The translations under genes were made by a program, and so were the position numbers. The notes beneath the pieces were generated by a model, which was given only the letters and a program-made list of their open reading frames with translations, was not told the origin of the DNA and searched no databases. Below are positions 29,781 through 39,990 of a DNA stretch of 64,000 nucleotides, piece after piece; the stretch's first letter is position 1, and the number at the start of each line of letters is the position of its first letter. This stretch comes from Rhizophagus irregularis (taxonomy: Eukaryota > Glomeromycota > Glomeromycetes > Glomerales > Glomeraceae). The stretch covers positions 1,674,001 through 1,738,000 of the forward strand of contig NC_089436.1 of assembly GCF_026210795.1 (NCBI RefSeq), in the 5' to 3' direction.

Positions 29781-32761
29781 CTAAAAAATATATTTATTTA
29801 CGAAATATTCATTTTGTTTATCAAATCGGGGTACTATGTGAACGACACCATGTATAGACTCTATAGCTACAAAGTTATATAATTCTATCAATTTTAAGGG
29901 AGGACATCCATATAAATATGGGTTCCTTTTAGATTTAAAATCGTACCATTGAATTAATGCGAGATTTAGCGGTGGGTCTGTTAATACTTCTGCTAACAAT
30001 AAGGCCTATAAATAATAAATATTTATTAATACTTTATAATAAATTATTACATAAATTGGAAAAATACCTGTCCATAACAAAGTCCTTTGTCTGATATATA
30101 ATCATTTGATTCTTCAGAATCCATTGAAATAGCTATGTCGCTAAACCATACTTTATTATGATACCTGTTTGTGGCACGCATTATGGCACCATTTTCCAGT
30201 ATTACCGATCCGTATATGTTTATTCGGGTTTCACCAATAATTGTGAACTTATCAAGTAAATCTAGATATGAATTCAGACAACTTATAAATCTAGCAAAAC
30301 CGGTCTGCATTTTATTGTCTACGGAATCTTTTTTTTCATTAAAAAATGTATTTGCATCTTGTAAAGAGAAATCAAAGAGTCTTGCAGAAAATTTACAAGT
30401 GCGAGGTGTTTTTGCCGGATTCACTGAATGTTGAGACATTCTAATAGATATTGCTTGACGTTTTATCGATTAATTTAATTTCCATCTTAAGTTATATAAT
30501 AAATATATACAATAAATAAATTTCCAAATACTTACAGTTCGTAAAAGCTGAGGTTCGACATCTTTTTTATTGCTAATTCGGTAGGGTATTTTAACGAAAT
30601 ATTTGTGGAGACTTTCGTAAGTTTCTGTGGTATAGCCATTTATTGCGCCATAAGATCGTATTGAGTCAATAATGTGATAAACCCATGAATGCAATTTAGG
30701 CAACTTCAAATTGGAAGGAGAAACAAATTTAAAAGCCTTGACAAACATCCGCGCCCATCTATGTATTGCATCCTAAAATTTAAATGTTAATTTAATTTAT
30801 TTAATTTAAATTTTCGATTTTACTAAAATTTTAATACATACATTAAATTTCTCCAAGTCACTTTCACTAAATTCTTCATATCTACTTAAAATATACATTT
30901 CATTCCAATATTTGTACAATTTCACAAGATCATCATTATTTACAAAATTATCTACTTCGTTATTATTTTCATCATATAAATTATCAATAACAAATATCAT
31001 GACTTTCATCAAACTTCGATATTCATTAGCAGTTAATCTTGCAATTGACTGCAGTCCATTGGAAAAAATTTTAATGGCGGAAAAACGTGGAATTGCTGCT
31101 AGACGGCGATCTACTTCTTCAACTAATTTATTACTATTAACATGTTGCAATTTTAAGATATCGCACGTGAAGATAATTTGATAACGAAATAAACCCAAAT
31201 CTAAATGATGCATTCTGTCAGGAACAGTAGCCAAGTAGATATTTATATTCCTTGATAATATAAATATTTATAATTAATATATATATATGTTATTATAATT
31301 ATTTCTACTTTTGCATACTTACGGCAAATCCCAAAAAAAATTAGGTACAGATTCTATGCAAACAGATTTTTGTGTATCATTTTCAAAATATTTACGCATT
31401 TCATCATGAGTTCTTAGTATTACATCATTAACCGATAAGTTTATATTTGCAAGATTGTCCCTTTTAATTAAACAGGAGTGACATGGAAGGCTTGAATTGG
31501 AGGATTTATAAACTAAACAAAAACTTGCGGCTTCTGGCCAATCTGCAATAATAGTTGAAACTCTAGGATAAAACCAGGTATTTTCATTATTTATAAAAAG
31601 GTCTATACCATCTTTTAATAAAATAATTGGTTCTAGTAAATGATGTAAAGATTTATGAAAGGTATCACGAACCAGATCTTTATTTGCAGCTTCTAAAATT
31701 GGTAAATATCCCAAAAGTTGCTTTGCATCCTGTTTATTACGACACCATATTGGGATATTGCCTAATGAAATATATATTGGATGCAATTGACTTTTTCCTA
31801 ATGTATCTGTAGTTGTTGCATCTGAATATAAAATAATTGATAATAATTTGGAACCAGTAGGTAAGGATTCTTGCGTAGTTTTCCACCATTTTCCAGTGTT
31901 TTGTTCACTGTAAATACTTTTTCTATTATACTATAAAATAATATAAATAAATTAAAATAAATATTATTTAAATTATTGAATTAACTAATATTTACTATTT
32001 ACCTCATAGTTTTCGTAAGATAGCGCAAAATTTTGTGTTATGTCAGGAACAGTTAAGATATTTTTGATGCACTGTATTAAGTTTTGATAATAAAGAAAAT
32101 AATCTTTATCCTTATGTTTTGTTATAAGAACTTTACTAAATTCTAAATTAGAAAACTTCATATTATTCATAAATGCTCGTCCCTGTTCAATATTTTTTGG
32201 TAATGGTGATTCTGTAAGATTTGAATGTTTATAAAAAAAACGTATTATTTCATTACCACCTTTATTGTTTATTTTATATTTCGTTACTAATAACATTAGA
32301 TCTTTATAAGCATCATTAGGAAATTCTGTGCAAGTTTTGGTATTGAGATTTTTGGGTTCTTCAAAAATTTCAGGCTCTTCAGATGAATCTAATATATTTT
32401 CAAAGTTACTATCTTCAAGGCTCATCTCTGATATTGCACTTCCAATACTGTCAAATGACATATTTTGTACATTATTATCATCATCCACCTAAAATTATAA
32501 ACCAAAATGAGTTAGTATAATTTGAGCTTTTTCTTTAAAAAGAATAATCTGGAATAACATAATTACCTCAACTTTATCATTTTCATATTCACTACTTAGA
32601 TTACTTCTTGTATCCATTTCACTGCTATATTTTTCACTATCATTATTATCATCATCATCTTCTACTTCTACTTTTACATTTTTTAAGCATTTTTGGGCGT
32701 GTTGAGTATATGCAAAGCGTTGACTGAATATTCGCATACAAAGGGGGCATTTGAAACTCAT
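29781..32761 (-). CDS. Plavaka-type transposase, about seven exons
   Basis: Starts at ATG 32761 with a C2H2-type finger (FKCPLCMRIF, then HAQKC) and acidic linkers. Exon 1 ends at 32567 (donor GTAATT); exon 2 is 32488-32003; exon 3 is 31930-31323. Exon 3 holds ILYSDATTTDTLGKSQLHPI, the Plavaka first-aspartate region, then ILLKDGIDLFINN, FYPRVSTIIADWPEAA and CHSCLIKRDNL. Exon 4 begins near 31250 (TVPDRMHHLDLGLFRYQIIF), then 30748-30540 (AINGYTTETYESLHKYFVKI) and 30439-30066. The last exon runs from about 30005 to 29781 with the C-terminal QWYDFKSKRNPYLYGCPPLK. Phases agree where I checked them (introns 1-3). It would cut and paste DNA via a DDE RNase-H fold. Confidence 0.65.
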
Positions 32762-33862
32762 GTTACTAAATTAACGCGTCAAATTTGATGAAAAGTATCA
32801 ATTCGCTATTTAATTTATATGAGATTATGTGTGCTAATAAAATTATATTGCAAATTCATTGTAAAAATTTAATGAATTAATTGAATGGATTACAATTGAT
32901 TGAGTTATTTGAATAGACACGACTACGCAAATTTACGCATTAATGAATGGAACTGGCTGTAAGAATCTGGTGGCTAATATCGCGGAATCATTCACAATTT
33001 TACGCATTATAGCAAAATTTAAAATATGCGAAACACTCAGCAATTTTGCTGTCGGGAACTTGCCGAGTTCGTGGGTTGGCAAATCTAAAAATAAATGTAA
33101 CAAGTCTATGATGTACCATATAAATATTGTTTATTATTTTATTTACTATTTCAATTTGCCGGCAACCTGCCAAGTGAATCTGACAGCAAAAGTGCTGAGT
33201 GTTTCGCATATTTTGAATTTGCTGTAACGGGCTGTAAGAATTCAGATGGCTTATTCAATCGGCTAATCATCTGATAATTAGCCGCAAATTTATTGGCTTA
33301 ACACGGCAAATCACTTTTACAATAATGGACGGATGATCAGCCACAAATTTATGCGATAATCAGGTTATAAGCGCTCAAGATCACTATCAATCTGATCAGC
33401 CAAATGAGTTCACTGGCTGCAACTTTTTTTTTCCATGCATAAAAGCCCCAACATGTGTAACATATTATTTTTTTATAAATTGGATTTGATTAATATTTCG
33501 ATTGTACTATGTGCTTTTACGAGAGTTTTTTTTTAAAGTTCTCTTATGAAAGTGTTACAATATTTTTTCGTAATATCACGATGCAAAATTTTTGCATTAG
33601 TACATTCATTTTTCGTAATATTTCGCATTAGTTAATCCATTTTTCGCAATATTTCGCAAGTTTTTTTTCTTTTTTAGTATAGAATGGCGGAAATTACCTT
33701 ATGACAGCTTGCCTCCTTTTTCTGAATTTCTGATTCATGTATTTCCCCCTTTTTCCTCATCCTTTTCGAATTTTCTAGTTCACCTTTTTCTCATATATTT
33801 CCTCTTTTTTCTCATATATTTCCTCCTTTTTCTCATATTTTCATTTCAAATTTATTATCATA

Positions 33863-35295
33863 ATGGCTACAAAGCGTGGCGAGAAACGAAGAATTGACAA
33901 TAATGAAAGATTTTCAAAACGTAGTACTGAGGGTAGCGAAGCTGAGAAGCGAGTGAGAATATCCGATGATAGTGTTGATGGTATATATGACATAATATGT
34001 ATCATATTCTTTATAAAAGAAATTATATAATATATAGTTAAATTATATTTTATTGTTAAAGTTAATAAAAAAAACAATAGAAAAACTATTAAGAACCAAT
34101 TCGCAGATAATTTCTAAGCTTGAAGTTCTTATCACCGGACAAAAAAATCTCGAAACCCGTCTCTCGAGCATAGAAAAAAAGCTCAATGATAATAACAAAA
34201 ATAATAATAATACAATAGATCCGGAGTATGTAAAGGTAATAAAGATGAATATTATTTAATGTAAACCTGAAATGCTAACCTCGTTTGATTAGGAGCTCGT
34301 TAAGAAGGTGTCGAAAATTTTATTTGAAAATTTTGTTTATCCTTCGCAAGACGAGTACAAACTCGCTACCGAAAAATATTTAAAAGACAAAAATCCGGAA
34401 TTTATGCGCCAGTTCAAAAAAATCAATGGATTATTTTTTTCGAAAAAAAAATTGCCCCGACTGTAAGTTAAAGCAATTATGAATTTTATTAAATTTCATA
34501 CTAACATTTTTTTTTAATAGTTAGTACAACAACATAGAAGCATACGAGGGACGTTCACGTCTAGAGTTAAAGACGTTATGTATTCTGTTTTCGAAGCGAC
34601 TGGGCATAAATTACCGTCTATTAACACTCAGGCTAGTCCGTCAAAGATTCAGGAATGGAAGAGTAAGGCGGAGGTGAAAAGATGTTACAATAACCTATTT
34701 AAAAAGGTTAAAGATGGGCAACCTATGACATATATGTCGCTGATAATTGATAAGTTGCGAAAAGAAAATAAAAATCCCTCAAAAACACAAATAGCGTATG
34801 CGATTAGCATATGTGAAACGTACTTAAATCCTAATAATCAAAACATTCAAATGAGCGAAAGTATAATAAAGTCGAAGATAATCAACAACTTAGTAAGTTT
34901 TTAATTTACAATTTGCAAAATGTGAATTATTTGAATTACAGTTTATTTATTTATTTATTGATTTTTAGCAAAAGTTGGAAAATAGGGATAAATTTACACA
35001 TTCGGACGATGATTCTCATGATGGTAATGATGTAGACGATGGTGGTGATAGAGCAGCTGACGATAGAGCAGGTGCGGCTGATGATGGTGTGACTAACGAT
35101 GGTAGGCCTAACGATGGTGCGGCTAACGATGATGCGGCCAACGATGGTGCGGCCAACGATGGTGCGGCCAATGATGGTGCGGCCAATGATGGCATAGCTG
35201 ACGATGATATACTTTCTATTGACTCTTATAACACAGAGGAGGAAGGTCGGTATGTAAATAGTTTATTAGAGAATTATGGGTTGCATAAAAAATAA
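33863..35295 (+). CDS. Five-exon accessory gene of the Plavaka-type element
   Basis: Exons 33863-33980, 34081-34235, 34293-34462, 34538-34892 and 34969-35295 join with GT-AG introns and consistent phases. The start MATKRGEKRRIDNNERFSKR is basic; exon 2 is a coiled coil (SQIISKLEVLITGQKNLETR). Exons 3-4 form a helical domain (KILFENFVYPSQDEYKLATE, KDVMYSVFEATGHKLPSINT, YMSLIIDKLRKENKN). The C-terminus is acidic with seven to eight degenerate NDGAA units and ends SYNTEEEGRYVNSLLENYG. Not a known transposase. It lies inside the terminal repeats, divergent from the transposase, so it is probably a cargo or helper protein; DNA binding is only a guess from its charge pattern. Confidence 0.6.
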
Positions 35296-35819
35296 ATATT
35301 ATTTTTTATATATATCACACGTAATAGCATTTTTTTACCATAATTAATATAGTTTTAATAAATAAAATGGTTATTAATTCTTAACAACACGGGTGTGACA
35401 TAAATAAATCGTGGCTGAAATTTGTGTTCAATTTGTGTTCAATTTGTGTTGATAATTCTGGTAAAAATTTGTTAATTTTGGCCAAATTTCGTTAAATTTG
35501 TTAAATTTGTGTTGAATTTGTGTTGATAATTTTTAATTTATCACGAGGGGATAATATTTAGTAATTGTGCATATACAATTTCTGTGATTTTTTAAAATGC
35601 GGATTTCCGTAATTTTACGATATCGTATTTTCTGGCCAATCAAATTAGGCTGATCCTTGCATGTGATTTAATCATTTAATCATTTAATCATGCACGTGTT
35701 TTTGTCTTATTTATTTTTGTTTCTTATTTCTTTATTCTTTTGTTCAATATTTTTAATTTTTTTGTCTCTTCTTTCTATTATTTCTTTAATTATATACAAT
35801 ATATTTACATATATTTCAT

Positions 35820-36240
35820 AATTTATTGCTTTGCAGGTATAGAAATATTTGTTTATTAATACTAATTATTTTCATTTTTTTTTACCTCTTTGTTATTTTG
35901 TATCGTAATACTAACAATAATATCCATGTTTCCTTTATTCCTTTTTACTTGTACTTTAATACTAACGATACTAACAATACTAACAACATGTTTATTTTTT
36001 CCTTTCTCTTTATTTCTTTATTCTTTTGTTCAATTACTTTGCAGGTATAGAAATATTTATTTATTAATACTAATTATTTTAATATTAACGCATTTTTTTT
36101 TACTTCTTTGTTACTTTATGTCGTAATACTAACAATACTATCTACGTTTCCTTTATTTCTTTTTACTTGTACTTTAATACTAACGATAATATCCATGTTT
36201 CTTTTACTCCTTTTACTGTTTCTTTAACTCTTTTTACCTT
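35820..36240. repeat. Two-copy tandem repeat of about 207 bp in low-complexity DNA
   Basis: GCAGGTATAGAAATATTT plus TTTATTAATACTAATTATTT occurs at about 35835 and 36042, and the following TAATACTAAC-rich text matches too. Short frames here are low-complexity Phe/Leu strings and not genes. Confidence 0.55.
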
Positions 36241-36449
36241 AATACTAACAATAATAACAATATTTCTTTTATCTTTATATCTAATACTAACGTTACTATA
36301 GCTGTTTCTCTTCTTTTTACGTCTAATAATATTGTTACTCTACTCTTTCTTTTTTTACTTTTATGTATTCTGTATATATTAATAAATACTTGTAATTTTT
36401 TATGATTATATCTAATAAAACATACATTATATAAACTTATAGTACAGAA

Positions 36450-36937
36450 AATGAAGTATTATTTATCGAAATATTTTGAAATATTACGAAATATTAAGTT
36501 GTGTAAAATCACAGAATATTACGAATCGTCAAATTATGGAACATTACGCATCATAGAATTTCGAAATATTTTAAAAAGTTGCGAAGTATTACGCAGTAAA
36601 ATTACGGAATATTACAAATCGTAAAATTACGAAGCCTTGCATACAGTAATATTTCGAAATATTTTAAAAAGTTACAAAATATTACACTTACGCAAACTTG
36701 CGGCGGGTCTGAAAACTTACAAAATATTATGTAAAATTACGAAATATTGCGAACCGCAAAATTACGGAATATTACAAATCGTAAAATTACGAAGCTTTGC
36801 ATATCGTAATATTTCGAAATATTTTAAAAAGTTACAAAATATTACGCTTACGCAAACTTGCGGCGGGTCTGAAAGCTTACGAAATATTATGATGTGTAAA
36901 CTTGCGCAACTTTTCGCACTATATAATTTCCTGATGT
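36450..36937. repeat. TTACG-type subterminal repeats, right end of the 10-kb element
   Basis: Two copies of a unit of about 160 bp (starting at about 36636 and 36796), with CGCAAACTTGCGGCGGGTCT, AATATTTCGAAATATTTTAA and AAATTACGGAATATTACAAA. Mirrors the 27.1-27.56 kb array in position and motif type but not in unit length. Confidence 0.6.
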
Positions 36938-38209
36938 ATTACAAATGTTTTCATACCTAATACTTTGAATTGTTAACCCTTGTAGATTTTGTCGGAATAA
37001 ATTTAACACACGTGGGCTAAAGGTACCAAGAATTATGAGAAAATTTTTGAATTCTTTAGTATATTTCAAATTTCGTGTGGATATATTTTTTTCTTTTCAA
37101 ATTACAGCTTGTAACATAACATTACAAAGACTCTCAAAAACTGGCTTTTTATCAAAAACACCTTGGATGCCTTTTTCTGCCAACTTTATCCAAACATCAG
37201 ATGCTGTATTAGATTCATTATCTTGATCATTAACCAAATGGTGGCAAGGTCAGAATATTTCAGATAATTTTTTAGAGGATCATTTTCAAAATAATGTTTT
37301 GGAGTATGTTTCAGTTTTGAAACGGATGGTTTCACTATAGCAATTCGATTTTGTAAAATTTTATTGTATTTTAAACTAAGACATTGGTTACAAATATTTT
37401 GATTGGTATATCCCTCACACTCCATAGATCGAACACAATTACCTTTAATTGAATTAATAAAAATAATTAATCAATTTTTTTTCACATGGTTGTATCAGTT
37501 ATATAATTAAAAGCAATATTGACTTACAATCACGATCAATTTTCCACACTGCTTTTACATATAATTGACGATTCAACCGACGTTTTTATGAACAATCCAA
37601 CTTCTTACATGAAAAATTTGTTGGAAAAAAGACTTGGAAAAAGTTCCTTTGCAATAACTTCAATTCTTCTGGTCCCACCAAATTGAGCAGGAGTACGACT
37701 AATATATTCAGAGATAATATAAGATCTAAGACTGGGGCAAGGTTTTCGTTTATTGTTTGATGAGATTATCATATCATCATCGCTTAAAACTTCATTCTCA
37801 CAATCATTTTTAACATCACTTATTGCATCAACATTAAACAAATTATCATCATCCATTCCTTCATCATCACCACTTTCCCATTCTTCAGCACTACTAACTT
37901 CATTATCAATTTTAATTTTTTTAAATTTAAATATTGGTTTAAAAAAATTTAGAATTGACTGAACTCCTTGCTTAGCCAAACATCCTTTACCACTAACATG
38001 AATATTTAAGAAAGTTTCATCATAGCGATGACCCAATTTGATAACTTTGCCACAATGACAAATAACCTTTTTTATTCGAACTATATGGGCACAATATGGA
38101 TGTTTTGTAAGTCTCTCTTTACTATATTTTCAAAGTAGTGGCATTTTTTAAGAAAAAAAAAAAAAGTACGATATTTTTTTTCTGATCTATTTTTTTTATT
38201 CACATTCTA

Positions 38210-38691
38210 CAGTCAGCCCCCTCTACAATCACACCCCTCGGGACCATCCAATGGTGTGATTATAATGAGGTGTGCCTATTGGTAAGGGTTAAATATATAA
38301 TCACACATATATAAATTTTTAAGTAAACGTGATTATATATATATATATATATATAATAATAATTAAGTAAAAAAGTTTATATGTAAAATATACTTAAAAC
38401 CATTGAATTTTTGAAAAATAAAAAACTTAAATTTTTCCTCATGGTAAAACAACAAAATAATAAAATGAAACGCACAGTTATTTTATAAATCACGTGATTT
38501 GTGTGCTTATGCAGGGGGAATTTTACATATATTTACTATAATATGGGACCAACGTTTGGTGTGATTGTACTTATAACTAATAAAGTGATTATAAAAGGGG
38601 TATTTTATATATAAAAAAATCCGGACTAAAAAATGTGTGCCTTAAGAAGGGGAGTTCTTATATGGGAGGTGCCTATAAAGGGGGTCGACTG
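38210..38691. mobile_element. 482-bp pogo/Tigger-like MITE
   Basis: Ends CAGTCAGCCCCCTCTACAAT and, on the other strand, CAGTCGACCCCCTTTATAGG, flanked by TA on both sides (38208-38209, 38692-38693). Non-coding body with ATAATCACAC and an AT microsatellite (38338-38356). Ends of the form CAGT-GACCCC with TA duplication are typical of the pogo branch of Tc1/mariner. It sits in the 3' (right) part of the P-like element. Confidence 0.7.
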
Positions 38692-39261
38692 TATATACAA
38701 AAGAGAAATAAACTAAACTAAAAAAGCAAATGATTATTATTTTAATTATACTAATTGTAGAATTTCAATTAAGAGGTAAGATGGAATTATACTAATCGTA
38801 GAATTCTAATTAAGGAATATATAGTGGATGTATTCTGAAAAAAGAGAATTTGCTGTTATAAACAAATCTCCTACATGTCATAAACAAATCTCTATCTATA
38901 ATTTTAAATAAATTTATGAATTTTTTCATTTTTTTGCAATATTATAAAATAAAAATTTGTCTTGCTTCATTTTGAGTAAAATTAAATTTATTAAAAGATA
39001 TTTTTTCAGAAAGTTTTCAAAGATAAAATATTTCAGTATATATATAATATATATATATAATACATATATAGTATCATTATACAAAATAAAAATGTGACTT
39101 GTGTTAAAGATCATCATCGTTATACAAATAAATATCTGATTTACCAGATATTTTCCAGTTGGCTATACAAAATCAAACATATGAGATATGACTTATCGGA
39201 AAATTACTTAATAAGTCTATACAAAATCGGATCCCAGTATTATATATATTCTTCGGGGTCC
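38692..39261. other. Native 3' part of the P-like element, non-coding
   Basis: AT-rich with TATATA runs near 39040 and a short repeat GAATTATACTAAT-GTAGAATT (about 38752 and 38789). No gene is supported; a 63-codon minus frame is low-complexity Ile/Tyr. Confidence 0.4.
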
Positions 39262-39270
39262 TGTACTAAT

Positions 39271-39990
39271 CGTTCTTTATTTTTTCCCTATGGTTGACTT
39301 GCTTGGTAAATGATCTTGAGCATTGAGATAGGTTTATTTATTTTCTTTTGCTTCTTCCTTTCCTTTAAAAATGTTATTACTAAATACTAACATTAATTTT
39401 CTTATAGAAAGATTTTTTTGATTTGGTAGATAGTAAATTTTTTTCTTTTTTTCTTTTCGCCTTCTGTCTTTTTTTCTTTAAGATTGGTACTAACCGTTCT
39501 TTATTTTTTTTCTAGAATTGACTTGCTTGGTGGAATTACCTTAAGCATTGAGGTAGGTTTATTTATTTACTTTTTGTCTTCTTTCCTTTTCTTTTTCTTT
39601 AAAATTGTTATTAACTTCAATTTTTTTTTTAGAAATGTTTCAGCTTTTACTTGATAAGATGGTGGGTGGGTTTACTTTTTTTCATCCTCTTTCTTTTTTT
39701 TAAGAACAGTACTAACCATTCTTTAATTTTTTTTTCTAGGAAAGATTTCTTCTGATTGCACCGTGAAATTGCTTTGATGTAGGCGTCCTTAAAATTTTGT
39801 TGATTCTTTTTTTTAAAAAAAAAAGAAATATTGCTAGCTCTATATACTTGATTTTTTAGTTTCTTGACAAAAAAGAAACGCATGAACAGTTTTTTTTTTA
39901 TTTATCAGAAATAATTTCTTTTGCTTTGATAGTTGGAATTAAGGTAAATGCTTATACTTTTTTATTGATTGTTTACTTCAACTTTTAGAT
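39271..39990. repeat. Diverged minisatellite with TTGGTACTAACCGTTCTTTA units
   Basis: About four degenerate units of 150-230 bp. Each holds a pyrimidine run (CTTTTTTTCTTTAAGATTGG), TACTAACCGTTCTTTATTTT, TCTAG and TTGACTTGCTTGGT...GCATTGAGGTAGGTTTA. The P-like element inserted into one such unit. Confidence 0.55.

Larger units (their letters stand above)
29462..35580. mobile_element. Plavaka/CACTA-type transposon with about 200-bp terminal inverted repeats
   Basis: Left 29462-29673 and right 35381-35580 are inverted copies. They share ATTACTAAATAT, runs of AACACAAATTCAACACAAAT, AATTTGGCCAAAATTAA and, at the inner edge, GTCACACCCGTGTTGTTAA. Inside are a minus-strand Plavaka-type transposase gene (29.78-32.76 kb) and a plus-strand five-exon gene (33.86-35.30 kb), arranged divergently around an AT-rich centre. 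Outer ends are blurred, so no target duplication could be read. Transposase exons look open and spliceable, so this may be one of the younger elements. Confidence 0.65.
26938..36937. mobile_element. 10-kb inverted-repeat element inside a transposase intron
   Basis: Left end ACATCAGGAAATTTTATAGC (26938) and right end, read on the other strand, ACATCAGGAAATTATATAGT, are inverted copies. The match goes on through GCGAAAA-TTGCG-AAGTTTAC, and both ends are followed inward by TTACG-rich subterminal repeats. It lies in an intron of the P-like transposase (donor GTATGA at about 36955, acceptor near 26891), between AT dinucleotides, so the target duplication is 2 bp or none. Inside are relics of a Myb/SANT-like gene, a MITE and a Plavaka-type element. 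Subterminal repeats resemble CACTA/EnSpm architecture. Superfamily not settled. Confidence 0.6.
24143..38140 (-). pseudogene. P-element-like transposase gene, multi-exon, interrupted
   Basis: N-terminal exons (about 38140-37605) hold a Cys/His region (HPYCAHIVRIKKVICHCGKV, then GCLAKQGVQSILNFF), an acidic linker and RTPAQFGGTRRIEVIAKELF. Further exons have MECEGYTNQNICNQCLSLKY (37425) and FKNFLIILGTFSPRVLNLFR (37050). The next exon starts at 26890 after a TCTAG acceptor: HLRSNSKDMLTDP, GYDGPIAAMTDNTKLKLRLR. Then come LHIISIGSDSAQVEFNAQNQ, DPKHAKK (P/THAP9-type D-x-x-H), KLNRQDDGAAYRIFC, and the C-terminal part down to 24143. RNase-H-fold transposase; the exon phases agree across the 10-kb intron insertion. 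Some exons carry stop codons, so it looks inactive. Confidence 0.6.
23828..39262 (-). mobile_element. P-superfamily-like transposon, complete ends, with nested insertions
   Basis: The left end AGGACCCCGAAGAATA (23828) and the right end TATTCTTCGGGGTCCT (39262) are inverted copies, and the match continues for about 30 bases. Both are flanked by the perfect 8-bp duplication GTACTAAT (23820-23827 and 39263-39270). Removing the element and one copy restores TTGGTACTAATCGTTCTTTA, a unit of the local minisatellite. The transposase gene inside is on the minus strand and has P/THAP9-type motifs; 8-bp duplications fit the P superfamily. The native part is about 4.9 kb; the rest is a 10-kb insertion and a 482-bp MITE. 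Autonomous once; now interrupted. Confidence 0.75.

Noticed and set aside
35826-36126. Two overlapping Phe/Leu-rich frames
   Set aside because: Products of T-rich tandem repeats.
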